Assembly: GCF_030770395.1 (NCBI RefSeq)
Contig: NZ_CP132480.1
Coordinates: forward strand, 2,819,386 to 2,883,385
Direction of reading: 5' to 3'
Source of the DNA: Telluria beijingensis
GTDB lineage: Bacteria > Pseudomonadota > Gammaproteobacteria > Burkholderiales > Burkholderiaceae_D
Length of the DNA: 64,000 nucleotides
Every line of letters starts with the position of its first letter. The first letter of the stretch is position 1. The notes beneath the pieces are model-generated. The model had not been told where the DNA came from. It searched no databases and saw nothing but the letters and a program-made list of their open reading frames with translations. Shown here piece after piece: positions 12,198 through 21,413 of this stretch. The translations under genes were made by a program, and so were the position numbers.

Positions 12198-15100
12198 TCA
12201 TACCGTGCCGACCACCACGATGTCCGCCTGTTCGGGCGCACCGTCAGCGAACATCAGCAAGGTCGTGACCTCGTCGGCATCGATCCGGTCGTCGTCGTCC
12301 TTGTTTATGTAATAGAACAGTGCGGCGCCGTCGCCGATGCCGCCATCGTCGAGCAGGAACACCAGGTTGGCGTTGCGTGCGACCTGGGTGACGTCGAACA
12401 ATTTGTTGAGCTCGGTGATGATCGACGACGTGTCGCCGCTGCCGATACGGATCGGCGCCTGGGTCGTCGCTTGCGCCCCCTCGTCGGTGCTGCCGATGAC
12501 GACACGGCCATCCGGACCGGCCGGCGCGGCCCAGTCGATCTCGCCGTCGTAGTCCTGGTCGAGCATGAGCGCTACCTGAAAATTGAACCGGATCTTGTCG
12601 ACGCCGGACTCGAAGTTGACGACCAGGTCGCTGTCGCCTTCGCGCATGTAGTCCTCGATGCCGATGGCCATGGACCTGGACTGCTTGACGTAGACGTCGT
12701 GCCCGGCGCCGCCGACGATGTAGGGCGTATTCAGGTCGTTGAAGGAGGCGACCAGGAAGGCGGTATTATTGGTGGAGTCGAATACGCCGCCGGACGTCAC
12801 CTGCGCCACCCTGCCGATCGCGACGCCTTCGAACTGGAACAAGCCATCGCTGCCGCCGGCGAAACGCAGCGAGCCCGCCTTCAGGTAGCCGGTGTCGGTG
12901 GTAAAGGTGTCGTCCTGCCAGCCCATCTCGTACAGGCCGGCGTGCAGGGCTTGGCCGAAGGTCAGGACGCCGGCATCGACGCCGAAGTCCGGCCCGGCCG
13001 TGTAGTCGACCGCGGTCGGCAGCGGCGCGCCGCTGGAATAGTCGCTGAGGACGAAGGTGGCGGCATCGTCCAGGCCGGTGAGCTGGGCGCCGTCGACCTC
13101 GAAGGTGGCCGTATTCGTCTCGCCCAGCAGGCCGAGGCTGATCGACATGAGCGTCGCGCCGATGGGCTTCACCCAGGGACCGTCGATCGCCTGGCTGAGC
13201 TCGTCGCCGGGATTGCCGGCGGCGTCGATCACGCGCACCTCGATGGTCGGATCCGCGTCGGCGAGGTCGACCGCGGGCAGCGTGAAGCTGCCGTCGCCGT
13301 TGTAGTCGTCCTCGTCCAGCGTGGTCCAGGCGCTATCGCCCTTGAAACGCCATTGCACGATGCCGTCGGCAGCACCGGTGACGCCGAAGGTGATGCCGGC
13401 CTGCGGCTGCGTGGTGGACGCCTTGCCGTCCGCCTCGCCCTCGATGCGCATGAAGGACAGCGTCTCGCCCGGGGCGGTCTTATCGTAGGTCAGTGCGAGC
13501 ATGACGGCATCGCTGACGTGGCCGGCCGCGTCGATCTGGCGCACCTGCAGCGCGCTGCTGCGCTCGCCGAGCACGGCCGCGTCGAACACGGCACTGCCGC
13601 TGCCGTCGTTGACGCCGCCGAATGTCCACTCCTTGCCGTCGGTGCTGTACTCCCAGCCGGTGGTGAGCAGGGTTTCCAGGCCGCCGATCACGATCCTGGC
13701 ATTGCTGGTGATGCCGTCGTCATCCTCGATGCCGGTATCTTCCTCCAGCACGACGGTCGGCGCAGCCGGCGCCATGGTGTCGAGCGTGAAGGTCAGGGTC
13801 TCGCTGCGGCTGATGTTGCCGGCGGCATCGACCTGGCGCACCTCGATGGTGTTTTCGCCTTCGACGAATACGGGCGCATCCCTGGTCCAGGACGGCTCGG
13901 CGCCCGTGGCGCCGGGCTGGTCGTGGACAGCGTATTCGATCCGGCCACCGGACTCGATGCCGCCTATCCGGACCGCCTCGGCGTCGCGCACATGGTGCAG
14001 GTCGGCCCCGAAATGCAGGCTGGCGGGATCGGTATCGAGCGTGAACACGGGCACGGCCACGTAGCTGTCGTAGACGATTGCCTGGCTGGCCGAGGCGACC
14101 ACCTTGCCGGCGGCATTGACCACGCGCAGGTAGACCGTTGTCTCCAGGTCGGCATGCGAATCGGCAACCCGGGTGCGCGCCGCGAGCGGCGCGCCTTCGC
14201 CCAGGTCGACGACCACCGCGATGACGGTCGTCCGTCCCACCGTCGACGTCGCAAGACCGTCGCTCTTCCAGGCGCTGCCGTCGAGGCTGAACTCATAGCG
14301 TTCGCCGCCGGCCAGCGCCCGTCCGCTGTGGCTGAACTCGATCCTTGCCTCTTTTACATTGGTGACATTGTCGCGCGGCTGGGCGTCGCCTTCGTCATGC
14401 TGCACGCCGAGGAAAGCGAGACGCACGGGCATCACCGGCGCTGTTCCCTGGTTCGATGGATACACGACGTCGACCGCGGCCGGCAGGCCGCCAGTGGCCA
14501 GGGCCTCGACCACGTCGTGCAGGGTCGCCTTTTGCGGCATCACCTGCAGCACCTTCGCCATGCCGCCGCCGCGCAGCAGCGATTCGAGGGTGGCCGGATC
14601 GCCAGCCGCCGCTTGCGCGACATCGGCCAGCGCCAGCACCAGGTTGACCGGTTCGGACTGGCCGCGCGCGGTATCGAACAGCGCGACCAGGGTCGTGCCG
14701 GTGGCGATGGCCGTCACTACGTTCGGATTGTCGTGCGCGATATCGACCAGGCGCGCGGTGGCTTCGACCATGGCATCGATGTCCGCGGCGCTGGCCTGGG
14801 GGCCCACGGCCTTGACCAGGATGCGGGCGGCCTCGATCGCCGCATAACCGTCGTAGGCTACGCCGGACGCGGCGACTTCCGCGGTAAAGCGCTCGACCGC
14901 TTGCTGGCGCAGCGCCAGCAGGCCGGCGTCGGCCTGCTGGGCGCCGCGCGCGATGTACAGCGCGGCGTCGGCCATGCTGATGTGGCCCTGGGCGATGGCC
15001 TTGGTCCAGAAAGCCAGGCCCTCGCTGTCCGGGGCGCGCTCGAACAGGTTCTGGTAGATCTGGGCGATGCGGGCTTCGGTATCGGCGCTGCCGAATCGTA

Positions 15101-15260
15101 TCGCGGCCTCTTCGGAGGCGGCGAAGGCCTGCGCGATGGTGTCGAAGTCGCCGTCGGCGCGCCCGAGCTGCATCGACCAGAATGCCAGGCCATCCGGGTC
15201 GGCCGGACGACCGTAGTAACCCAGATAGAACGAATTGACGATTGCTTCAACCCTGCTCAT
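12198..15260 (-). CDS. large DUF4214-domain protein with Ig-like repeats, probably secreted
   Basis: 1020 aa, acidic, without a classical signal peptide. Two DUF4214 units lie at the N-terminus (NSFYLGYYGRPADPDGLAFW at about 9-28 and IYQNLFERAPDSEGLAFW at about 67-84). Several Ig-like/bacterial surface repeats follow, with recurring segments such as EVRQVDAAGN, QVRQIDAAGH and EVRVIDAAGN. The C-terminal region is acidic with an EF-hand-like DDDDRIDADE, consistent with calcium binding. DUF4214 proteins are often surface or type I-secreted, and the acidic Ca-binding C-terminus fits that, but no transporter genes are adjacent. Probable extracellular or S-layer-like/adhesin protein; exact function unknown. 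Confidence 0.75.
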   Translation of the reverse strand: MSRVEAIVNSFYLGYYGRPADPDGLAFWSMQLGRADGDFDTIAQAFAASEEAAIRFGSADTEARIAQIYQNLFERAPDSEGLAFWTKAIAQGHISMADAALYIARGAQQADAGLLALRQQAVERFTAEVAASGVAYDGYAAIEAARILVKAVGPQASAADIDAMVEATARLVDIAHDNPNVVTAIATGTTLVALFDTARGQSEPVNLVLALADVAQAAAGDPATLESLLRGGGMAKVLQVMPQKATLHDVVEALATGGLPAAVDVVYPSNQGTAPVMPVRLAFLGVQHDEGDAQPRDNVTNVKEARIEFSHSGRALAGGERYEFSLDGSAWKSDGLATSTVGRTTVIAVVVDLGEGAPLAARTRVADSHADLETTVYLRVVNAAGKVVASASQAIVYDSYVAVPVFTLDTDPASLHFGADLHHVRDAEAVRIGGIESGGRIEYAVHDQPGATGAEPSWTRDAPVFVEGENTIEVRQVDAAGNISRSETLTFTLDTMAPAAPTVVLEEDTGIEDDDGITSNARIVIGGLETLLTTGWEYSTDGKEWTFGGVNDGSGSAVFDAAVLGERSSALQVRQIDAAGHVSDAVMLALTYDKTAPGETLSFMRIEGEADGKASTTQPQAGITFGVTGAADGIVQWRFKGDSAWTTLDEDDYNGDGSFTLPAVDLADADPTIEVRVIDAAGNPGDELSQAIDGPWVKPIGATLMSISLGLLGETNTATFEVDGAQLTGLDDAATFVLSDYSSGAPLPTAVDYTAGPDFGVDAGVLTFGQALHAGLYEMGWQDDTFTTDTGYLKAGSLRFAGGSDGLFQFEGVAIGRVAQVTSGGVFDSTNNTAFLVASFNDLNTPYIVGGAGHDVYVKQSRSMAIGIEDYMREGDSDLVVNFESGVDKIRFNFQVALMLDQDYDGEIDWAAPAGPDGRVVIGSTDEGAQATTQAPIRIGSGDTSSIITELNKLFDVTQVARNANLVFLLDDGGIGDGAALFYYINKDDDDRIDADEVTTLLMFADGAPEQADIVVVGTV

Positions 15261-15508
15261 GCTTTTCCCCTGTGTTCATTGCGGAGCCGGGCCAGTTGCC
15301 CGCACCTAGCCCAAAAGTATATCCACTTGGCAATAAATGATCACCAATTTTCTTGCCGACGACGCCAGGCGCGGCTCATCCGTTGTAGAACTGCACGCCG
15401 CCTCGCGGACGGGCGCGCCGCGGCGTTCTCGATAGTGAGTTTGCGTACAGTGAGCGCAGGATACTGCGCGTAGGATCGGCTGGAACATCATCTTCGAGCG
15501 ACCCTCCC
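15261..15508. other. divergent intergenic region between DUF4214 and topoisomerase IB genes
   Basis: This 248-bp stretch must hold the promoters of both divergent genes. Its left part is AT-richer (around 15310-15355). No convincing -35/-10 pair or regulator site could be assigned by eye. Confidence 0.35.
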
Positions 15509-16690
15509 ATGCCCAGCGAACAACCCGACGACGAATCCGTACCCAGCGATCCGCCCACAGCCGCGCGCGCGGCCGGCCTGCGCTATGTCCATGACGACCG
15601 GCCCGGCATCCGGCGCGAAGCCATCAAGGACGGTTTCCGCTATGTCGACGCCCATGGCGAACCGGTGGCCGACGAGGATGCGCTGGCGCGCATCCGGCGC
15701 CTCGCGATTCCGCCCGCCTGGCTCGACGTCTGGATCTGCCCGCAAGCGAACGGTCATCTGCAGGCCACCGGGCGCGACGCCCGCGGCCGCAAGCAGTACC
15801 GCTACCACCCGAAGTGGCGCGAGGCGCGCGACGAGGTCAAGTACGAGCGCATGCTCAAGTTCGGCCAGGCCCTGCCGGCCATCCGCGCCGAGGTCGACCG
15901 TGCTTTAAAGCTGCCCGGCCTGCCCCGCGAGAAAGTGCTGGCGACGATCGTCTACCTGCTCGAAGCGACCATGATGCGGGTCGGTAACGAAGAATACGCC
16001 CGCACCAATAAATCGTTCGGCCTGACGACGCTGCGCAATCGCCATGCGAAGGTCGACGGCAGCGACGTCGAGTTCAGCTTCCGCGGCAAGAGCGGCGTCT
16101 ACCACAAGGTCAAGGTGCACGACCGGCGCCTGGCGCGCATCGTGGCGCGCTCGCGCGACCTGCCGGGCCAGGAGTTGTTCCAGTACGTGGACGAGAATGG
16201 CGAGACCCACGCCATCGATTCGAGCGACGTCAACGACTACCTGCGCGCCATCGGCGGCGAAGACTATACGGCCAAGGATTTCCGCACCTGGTCGGGCACG
16301 GTACTGGCGGCGCTGGCGCTGCAGGAGTTCGAGAAATTCGATTCCGAAGCCCAGGCCAAGAAGAATATCGTGCGTGCGATCGAGTCGGTGGCCGAAAAGC
16401 TCGGCAATACGCCGTCGATCTGCCGCAAGTGCTATGTGCACCCGGCGGTGCTGGACGCCTATCTCGACGGCGCCGCCCTCGAGGTGCTGCGCGAACGCAC
16501 CGAAGAGACGCTGCAGGAGGACCTGCATGCGCTGCAACCCGAGGAAGCGGCGGTGCTGGCCATGCTGCAGCAGCGCCTGCGCCGCGAGCAGGAAAACCCG
16601 CGGCCTGCCCCCGCACCGCGCAAGAAGGCGGCGGCCAGGAAGCCGGCCGCCCGCAAGGCGCCGCGCGCCGCGGCCCGCGCCGCGGCCTGA
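15509..16690 (+). CDS. type IB DNA topoisomerase (poxvirus-like)
   Basis: 393 aa; relaxes supercoils by a transient 3'-phosphotyrosine bond. The N-terminal part matches the bacterial topoisomerase IB domain (RRLAIPPAWLDVWICP). The catalytic core follows (MMRVGNEEYARTNKSFGLTT with an active-site Arg, then KDFRTWSGT), and the nucleophile is very likely Tyr309 in CRKCYVHPAVL. The last 30 or so residues form a Lys/Arg/Ala-rich tail (KKAAARKPAARKAPRAAARA), histone-like and probably a non-specific DNA contact. Family assignment is firm. Bacterial type IB enzymes are accessory rather than essential topoisomerases. Confidence 0.93.
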   Translation: MPSEQPDDESVPSDPPTAARAAGLRYVHDDRPGIRREAIKDGFRYVDAHGEPVADEDALARIRRLAIPPAWLDVWICPQANGHLQATGRDARGRKQYRYHPKWREARDEVKYERMLKFGQALPAIRAEVDRALKLPGLPREKVLATIVYLLEATMMRVGNEEYARTNKSFGLTTLRNRHAKVDGSDVEFSFRGKSGVYHKVKVHDRRLARIVARSRDLPGQELFQYVDENGETHAIDSSDVNDYLRAIGGEDYTAKDFRTWSGTVLAALALQEFEKFDSEAQAKKNIVRAIESVAEKLGNTPSICRKCYVHPAVLDAYLDGAALEVLRERTEETLQEDLHALQPEEAAVLAMLQQRLRREQENPRPAPAPRKKAAARKPAARKAPRAAARAAA

Positions 16691-16714
16691 GCGTACGCCC
16701 GGGACGCTGCCGGC

Positions 16715-17137
16715 CTACTGGACCAGGTAGGTGACCACTTTCCAGCTGCCGTCGGCTTCGCGCGCGGTGACCACGGTCTCGGTCACGCCGGGTCGGTTGG
16801 CATACACGGCGCCATACTGGATCACCACGTAGTCGGCTTCCGGCGCGCCGGGCAAGGTGCGCGTGTAGCGCGCATTGGTGAGCGAGCGCGACTTCAGTTC
16901 GCCCAGCGGCGCGCGCGCGCCCTGCAGCATGCCGGTCCACTGCTCGGCGGTGACGGCGCCGCGGAAGGCGCTGCCGGCGGCGCTCCAGGTCTCGGGACCC
17001 TTGCCCGCATCGGCCAGCCTGAGCCACTGTTCGGCAGCCGCCACGCCTGCCTTGCTATGGTCGGTTTCCTGCGCCTGCACGGTGGCGACGGGCATGGCGA
17101 ACATCATGGCGAGGGCGATCGGTGCGAGCTGTTTCAT
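16715..17137 (-). CDS. secreted DUF4019 domain protein
   Basis: 140 aa with a clear signal peptide (MKQLAPIALAMMFAMPVATVQA, cleavage about residue 22), so periplasmic or secreted. The mature part begins with a helical EQWLRLADAGK segment and ends in a beta-rich half (DYVVIQYGAVYANRPGVTET, SWKVVTYLVQ), matching DUF4019. The function of the family is unknown; the fold suggests a small ligand-binding protein related to NTF2-like proteins. It lies 50 bp downstream of pncB on the same strand. Confidence 0.8.
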   Translation of the reverse strand: MKQLAPIALAMMFAMPVATVQAQETDHSKAGVAAAEQWLRLADAGKGPETWSAAGSAFRGAVTAEQWTGMLQGARAPLGELKSRSLTNARYTRTLPGAPEADYVVIQYGAVYANRPGVTETVVTAREADGSWKVVTYLVQ

Positions 17138-17187
17138 GGTGGTCTCCAGAGGGTGGACAACGGGGTGGCTACGGGTAGAGCGCAGGC

Positions 17188-18384
17188 TCAGTCGCCGGCA
17201 TCGTATTTGTTGAATACCTGGCGCAGATAGGCGATGAAGGTCTCGTCGGTGCTCTGCGACTTGCCCCTGGTATCGGACAGCTTGGCCACCGGCTGGCCAT
17301 TGCAGCGCACCAGCTTCATGACGATATTGAGCGGTTTATGGGGCGTGTCGTTGGTGAGCTTGGTGCCGATGCCGAAGCCGGTCATCACGCGGTCGGCGAA
17401 ATGGCGGTACAGCTCGAGGGCCTTGGGCACCGTGAGCGCGTCGGAAAACACCAGGCGCTTGGTGCGCGCGTCGATACGCAACTTGGCGTAGTGCGCCAGC
17501 GCCTTCTCGCCCCACACGACCGGATCGCCCGAGTCCTGGCGCAGGCCGTCGAACAGCTTGGCGAAATACAGGTCGAAATCGGCCAGGAAGGCATCCATGC
17601 CCACCACGTCGGTCAGGGCGGTGCCAAGGTCGCCGCGATACTCCTGCACCCAGTTTTCGAGTGCCGCCTTCTGGAAGTCGCGCAGGCGGGTGCCGAAGGA
17701 CTGGTGGGCCTGCAGGTATTCGTGGGCCATGGTGCCGATCGGCGTCAGCTTGAGCCGATAGGCGAGGTAGACGTTCGACGTGCCCTTGAAGTAGTGCGGC
17801 AGCTCGCGCGCCATGGTCGCCACCACCTCGTCGTGCCATTCGCCGGAATAGCGGCGGCGCACGCCGAAGTCGAAGAATTCGAAGGGATTGGCGCGCGGCG
17901 CTTCGTTGCCGAAGGCGCGCAGCTCGTCGATCTTCTGCTGCAGGCGTACACGCGCTTCGCGCAGCGCCTCCTGCTGGTCGAAGCGGCGGAAGTACAGCTC
18001 GTTGACGATGTAGAGCACGAAGATCTCGAAGCCCATCACGTGCACCAGCGGACCGCTCGCGCGGATCGCCAGGTGCGGGCCGTCGGTGGACACCTCGATG
18101 AACTTGCGCTGGAAGCGGAACAGGGTGAGGAAGTCGGCGAAGTCGCTCTTGATGAAGCGCAGGCCGCGCAGGTAGGCGACTTCGCCCTCGGTGAACATCA
18201 TGCCGCACAGGTAGTCGAGCTCACGCTCGACATCGTCCTTCAGTTCGGCCAGCGGATAGGCCGGCTCGTTACGGCAGCGGAATTCATACTCGCCGGTGGC
18301 GCCGGGGTGGCTGTGCAGCAGCGCCTGCCACATCGTGAACTTGTAAAGGTCGGTCTCCAGCAGGCTGCGGACTACGGGTTTCAT
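17188..18384 (-). CDS. pncB: nicotinate phosphoribosyltransferase
   Basis: 398 aa; makes nicotinate mononucleotide from nicotinate and PRPP (Preiss-Handler NAD salvage). The N-terminal [16 protein letters not shown] and the EYEFRCRNE segment are diagnostic, and the length matches the E. coli type of about 400 aa. The start [12 protein letters not shown] at 18384 is chosen because GGAG lies five bases before it and it aligns with the family; an upstream in-frame ATG at 18399 adds only five residues. The SET-domain gene lies 48 bp upstream, and the two may share a transcript. Confidence 0.93.
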   Translation of the reverse strand: MKPVVRSLLETDLYKFTMWQALLHSHPGATGEYEFRCRNEPAYPLAELKDDVERELDYLCGMMFTEGEVAYLRGLRFIKSDFADFLTLFRFQRKFIEVSTDGPHLAIRASGPLVHVMGFEIFVLYIVNELYFRRFDQQEALREARVRLQQKIDELRAFGNEAPRANPFEFFDFGVRRRYSGEWHDEVVATMARELPHYFKGTSNVYLAYRLKLTPIGTMAHEYLQAHQSFGTRLRDFQKAALENWVQEYRGDLGTALTDVVGMDAFLADFDLYFAKLFDGLRQDSGDPVVWGEKALAHYAKLRIDARTKRLVFSDALTVPKALELYRHFADRVMTGFGIGTKLTNDTPHKPLNIVMKLVRCNGQPVAKLSDTRGKSQSTDETFIAYLRQVFNKYDAGD

Positions 18385-18432
18385 CAAGGCTCCAGGCATG
18401 TGCGCAACGGGCGCGGCAGGCTGTATTGTCGC

Positions 18433-18960
18433 CTACTTCGCGGCGCGGCGCTTCGAAGAGCGCTTTGGCGCCAGCATGGTGCCCGTGCAGCCGGGGGTGC
18501 CGCAGCGGCAGGCGAACAGCTTCTTGAGCCTGGGCGTGTGACGCTCGTCGTAGATCAGCGCGTAGTTGTAGTTGAGTTCTTCGCCGGCGTCGATGTCCTG
18601 CATGGCGTGGATGTAGACCTTGCCGTCGTCTTCGAAGGCCTCGCAGTTGGGCGAGCAGGCGTGGTTGATCCAGCGCGCATCGTTGCCATCGCGGCCGCCG
18701 TCGATCACGCGGCCGTCGGCCAGGCTGAAATAAAAGGTGTGGTTGATCGGGCCGCCCGTTTTCTCGGCGCGCCGGGTCGCCTTGTCCCAGCTGATGCGCT
18801 GGCCCCGGTATTCGATGATGCGCTCGCCGGCCGGGATGGAGCGGCGCGCGAATACGCCATTGCCGTGGACCGGCGACTGGCGCACTTCGTACATGGGATC
18901 GTGGTCGGAGGGCTGGCCCTCGCCTTTGGTGGAGCGCTTTTTCTTTTCTTTGGTGGTCAT
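18433..18960 (-). CDS. SET-domain protein (putative protein-lysine methyltransferase)
   Basis: 175 aa with a Lys-rich N-terminus (MTTKEKKKRSTKGEG) and a complete SET domain. Visible elements are HGNGVFARRSIPAGERIIEY, the SAM-binding/knot motif RWINHACSPNCEAF, the catalytic-type segment GEELNYNYAL, and a cysteine-rich post-SET motif CRCGTPGC. The ending is basic (KRSSKRRAAK). SET domains transfer methyl groups to lysine in eukaryotes; bacterial homologues with post-SET cysteines exist, but their targets are mostly unknown. Candidate substrates are DNA-associated or ribosomal proteins. Nothing in the sequence identifies the target. Confidence 0.88.
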   Translation of the reverse strand: MTTKEKKKRSTKGEGQPSDHDPMYEVRQSPVHGNGVFARRSIPAGERIIEYRGQRISWDKATRRAEKTGGPINHTFYFSLADGRVIDGGRDGNDARWINHACSPNCEAFEDDGKVYIHAMQDIDAGEELNYNYALIYDERHTPRLKKLFACRCGTPGCTGTMLAPKRSSKRRAAK

Positions 18961-19044
18961 CTGGGTGCCGGGTGGACGATTGGTCGAATGCAGCCATTAT
19001 GGCCGCAATCGCCGCCCGCGGGCCGCACACTTATCAAGATTCGC

Positions 19045-19536
19045 TCACGAGACCCCGGCGGCGGCGCGCAGGGCGGCGATGTCCATCTTTTTCATCGCGA
19101 GCATGGCCAGCATGACCGCGTCGCTGCGCGGGCCGGCCATCAGCGACATGATCTCGGTCGGCGTCACCTGCCACGACAGGCCGAATTTGTCCTTGAGCCA
19201 GCCGCACTGGCGCGCCGCCTCGTCGCCGCCCTCGCCCAGGCGCTCCCAGTAGTAGTCGATCTGATCCTGGGTATCGCACATCACCATGAACGACACCGCC
19301 TCGGTGAAGTGGAACTGCGGCCCGCCGTTCATGGCGATGCAGGGCTGGCCGTCGACTTCGAACTGCACCGCCATCACGCTGCCGGGCGCCATGTGGTGCA
19401 CGTCCTGGCCGGCCGCGCTGTAGTGCGACACATGCGTGATGCGCGAGTCGGGAAAGATCGCAATATAGTGTTTGACGGCTTCTTCGGCCTGGGTGTCGAA
19501 CCACAGGCAGGGCTGGATCGGCGCGTGCAGTTTCAT
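19045..19536 (-). CDS. VOC family protein, PhnB-like
   Basis: 163 aa, glyoxalase/VOC fold. Typical PhnB-type segments are visible: PCLWFDTQAEEAVKHY at the N-terminus, FEVDGQPCIAMNGGPQF in the middle, and CGWLKDKFGLSWQVTP towards the end. Members are often annotated 3-demethylubiquinone-9 3-methyltransferase, but that activity is doubtful. Expected to be a small cytosolic metal- or ligand-binding enzyme of unknown substrate. It lies 26 bp downstream of the acyl-CoA synthetase gene, so may be co-transcribed with it. Confidence 0.85.
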   Translation of the reverse strand: MKLHAPIQPCLWFDTQAEEAVKHYIAIFPDSRITHVSHYSAAGQDVHHMAPGSVMAVQFEVDGQPCIAMNGGPQFHFTEAVSFMVMCDTQDQIDYYWERLGEGGDEAARQCGWLKDKFGLSWQVTPTEIMSLMAGPRSDAVMLAMLAMKKMDIAALRAAAGVS

Positions 19537-19562
19537 GGTGAGCCTCCCGGTCGCTTGCGTTG

Positions 19563-21248
19563 TCAGCTGGCGGCGAATTCTTCTTCGCGGTACTCCACGC
19601 CCTGGCCCGCCGGGCCAGCGCCCTTGCCTGCTTCTTCGCGGCGCAGCTCGACGCGCCGGATCTTGCCCGAGATGGTCTTGGGCAGTTCGCGGAACTCGAT
19701 GCGCCGGATCCGCGCATACGGCGCCAGGCGCTCGCGGCTGAAGGCGAACAGCGCGGCCGCCATCTCGCGGTTCGGCTCCACCCCGGCGCGCAGGGTCACG
19801 AAGGCCTTCGGCACCGACAGCCGCAGCGGGTCGGGGCTGGGCACGATGGCCGCCTCCAGCACGCTCTCGTGCTCGATCAGCACGCTCTCGAGCTCGAACG
19901 GGCTGATACGGTAGTCGGACGACTTGAACACGTCGTCGTTGCGGCCGACGTAGAAATAATAGCCGTCATCGTCCACGCTCGCCGTGTCGCCGGTGTGGTA
20001 GTGCCCGGCGCGCATCGCCTCGGCCGTCTTCTCCTCGTTGCCTTCGTAGCCGACCATGAGACCGATCGGCTGCGCTGCAAGTTCCACCGAAATCTCGCCT
20101 TCGCGCGCCGGCTGGTCGTCCAGGTCGAGCAGCGCGATGCGATAGCCCGGCAGCGGGCGGCCCATCGAGCCCGGCTTGATCGGCTGGCCCGGCGAATTCC
20201 CGATCTGGCAGCTCGACTCGGACTGGCCGAAGCCGTCGCGGATGCGGATGCCCCAGGCGCGCTCGACCTGCTCGATCACTTCCGGGTTGAGCGGTTCGCC
20301 CGCCCCCACCAGTTCGCGCAGGGCGGGACGCCAGGCCGCCAGGTCTTCCTTGATCAGCATGCGCCACACCGTCGGCGGCGCGCACAGCGAAGTCACGCCG
20401 CAGCGCACGATGGCATCCAGCACGGCGCGGCTGGCGAAGCGCTCGTAGTTGTAGACGAACACGGTGGCGCCGGCGTTCCACGGCGCGAAGAAGCAGCTCC
20501 AGGCGTGCTTGGCCCAGCCGGGCGAGCTGATGTTCCAGTGGACGTCGCCAGGCTGCAGGCCGATCCAGTACATGGTCGACAGGTGGCCGACCGGATAGCT
20601 CTGGTGGGTGTGCAGCACCAGCTTCGGTTTCGCCGTGGTGCCGGACGTGAAATACAGCAACAACGGGTCGGTGGCGCGGGTCTCGCCTTCAGGCACGAAC
20701 ACGCTGGCGACGTCGTGGCTGGCCTCGTAGGCGTGCCAGCCGGCGGGCGCCCCGCCGACCGCGATGCGGGTGTGGCTGCCGCCCAGCGCGTCGAATTTGT
20801 GGGCTTCGCTGGCCTGGGCGATCACGTGTCTTACCTGGCCGCGTTCGAGGCGGTCGCGCAGGTCGTCGCCGGCCAGCAGCATCGTGGTCGGCACCAGCAC
20901 GGCGCCCAGCTTGATCCCGGCCAGCATGATTTCCCACAGCTCTACCCGGTTCGGCAGCATCAGCAGCACGCGCTCGCCGCGCCGCACGCCAAGGTTGCGC
21001 AGGTACTCGGCTACCTGGCTCGAGCGCGCGGCCATGTCGGCGAACGAGATCTTGCGTTCGCTGCCGTCTTCCTCGACCACCCACAGCGCCGGCGCGTGGT
21101 TATCCTTCGCCTGGTGGTCGAAGAAGTCGAGCGCCCAGTTGAAACTGTCGAGATCGGGCTTCTGGAAATCGCGGTAGGCGGTGTCGTAGTCGAGCCGGTG
21201 CCGCTGGAGGAAATCGCGCGCCTGCAGGAAGCGCTGGGTTGGCGTCAT
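19563..21248 (-). CDS. acyl-CoA synthetase, AMP-forming (medium-chain/aryl-acid type)
   Basis: 561 aa ANL-family ligase: acid + ATP + CoA to acyl-CoA. The P-loop-like LLYFTSGTTAKPKLVLHTH, the aromatic/acid-pocket region DGFGQSESSCQIGN, the hinge YHTGDTASVDDDGYYFYVGR and the C-terminal lysine motif PKTISGKIRRVELR are all intact. Similarity is to the ACSM/benzoate-CoA ligase branch. It could activate an aromatic acid such as anthranilate for the pathway at the left of the window, but it lies 15 kb away and substrate choice cannot be read from sequence. The start MTPTQRFLQARDFL at 21248 is chosen on family alignment; the frame stays open far upstream without similarity. Confidence 0.9.
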   Translation of the reverse strand: MTPTQRFLQARDFLQRHRLDYDTAYRDFQKPDLDSFNWALDFFDHQAKDNHAPALWVVEEDGSERKISFADMAARSSQVAEYLRNLGVRRGERVLLMLPNRVELWEIMLAGIKLGAVLVPTTMLLAGDDLRDRLERGQVRHVIAQASEAHKFDALGGSHTRIAVGGAPAGWHAYEASHDVASVFVPEGETRATDPLLLYFTSGTTAKPKLVLHTHQSYPVGHLSTMYWIGLQPGDVHWNISSPGWAKHAWSCFFAPWNAGATVFVYNYERFASRAVLDAIVRCGVTSLCAPPTVWRMLIKEDLAAWRPALRELVGAGEPLNPEVIEQVERAWGIRIRDGFGQSESSCQIGNSPGQPIKPGSMGRPLPGYRIALLDLDDQPAREGEISVELAAQPIGLMVGYEGNEEKTAEAMRAGHYHTGDTASVDDDGYYFYVGRNDDVFKSSDYRISPFELESVLIEHESVLEAAIVPSPDPLRLSVPKAFVTLRAGVEPNREMAAALFAFSRERLAPYARIRRIEFRELPKTISGKIRRVELRREEAGKGAGPAGQGVEYREEEFAAS

Positions 21249-21413
21249 GGGGTGTCTCCTGGTCGCTATGCGATGCGGGTGGCAGGCGCCCCGCAGTATT
21301 GGTGTACTGGCCATTCTGCCACCGATTCGCCGGCCGGTGGCGCGATCCTGGCGAGCCCATGATGCTACAAGGCGTCTATAATCCACATGTACTGAATTTT
21401 CTGGCCATCCCTC

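Noticed and set aside
12471..15473. 1000-codon plus-strand open frame opposite the DUF4214 gene
   Set aside because: The minus strand shows real DUF4214 and Ig-like repeats; the plus-strand product is compositionally biased and has no recognisable motif.
17338..19914. 858-codon plus-strand open frame across pncB, SET and VOC genes
   Set aside because: It spans three recognisable minus-strand genes and their intergenic gaps; no family similarity.
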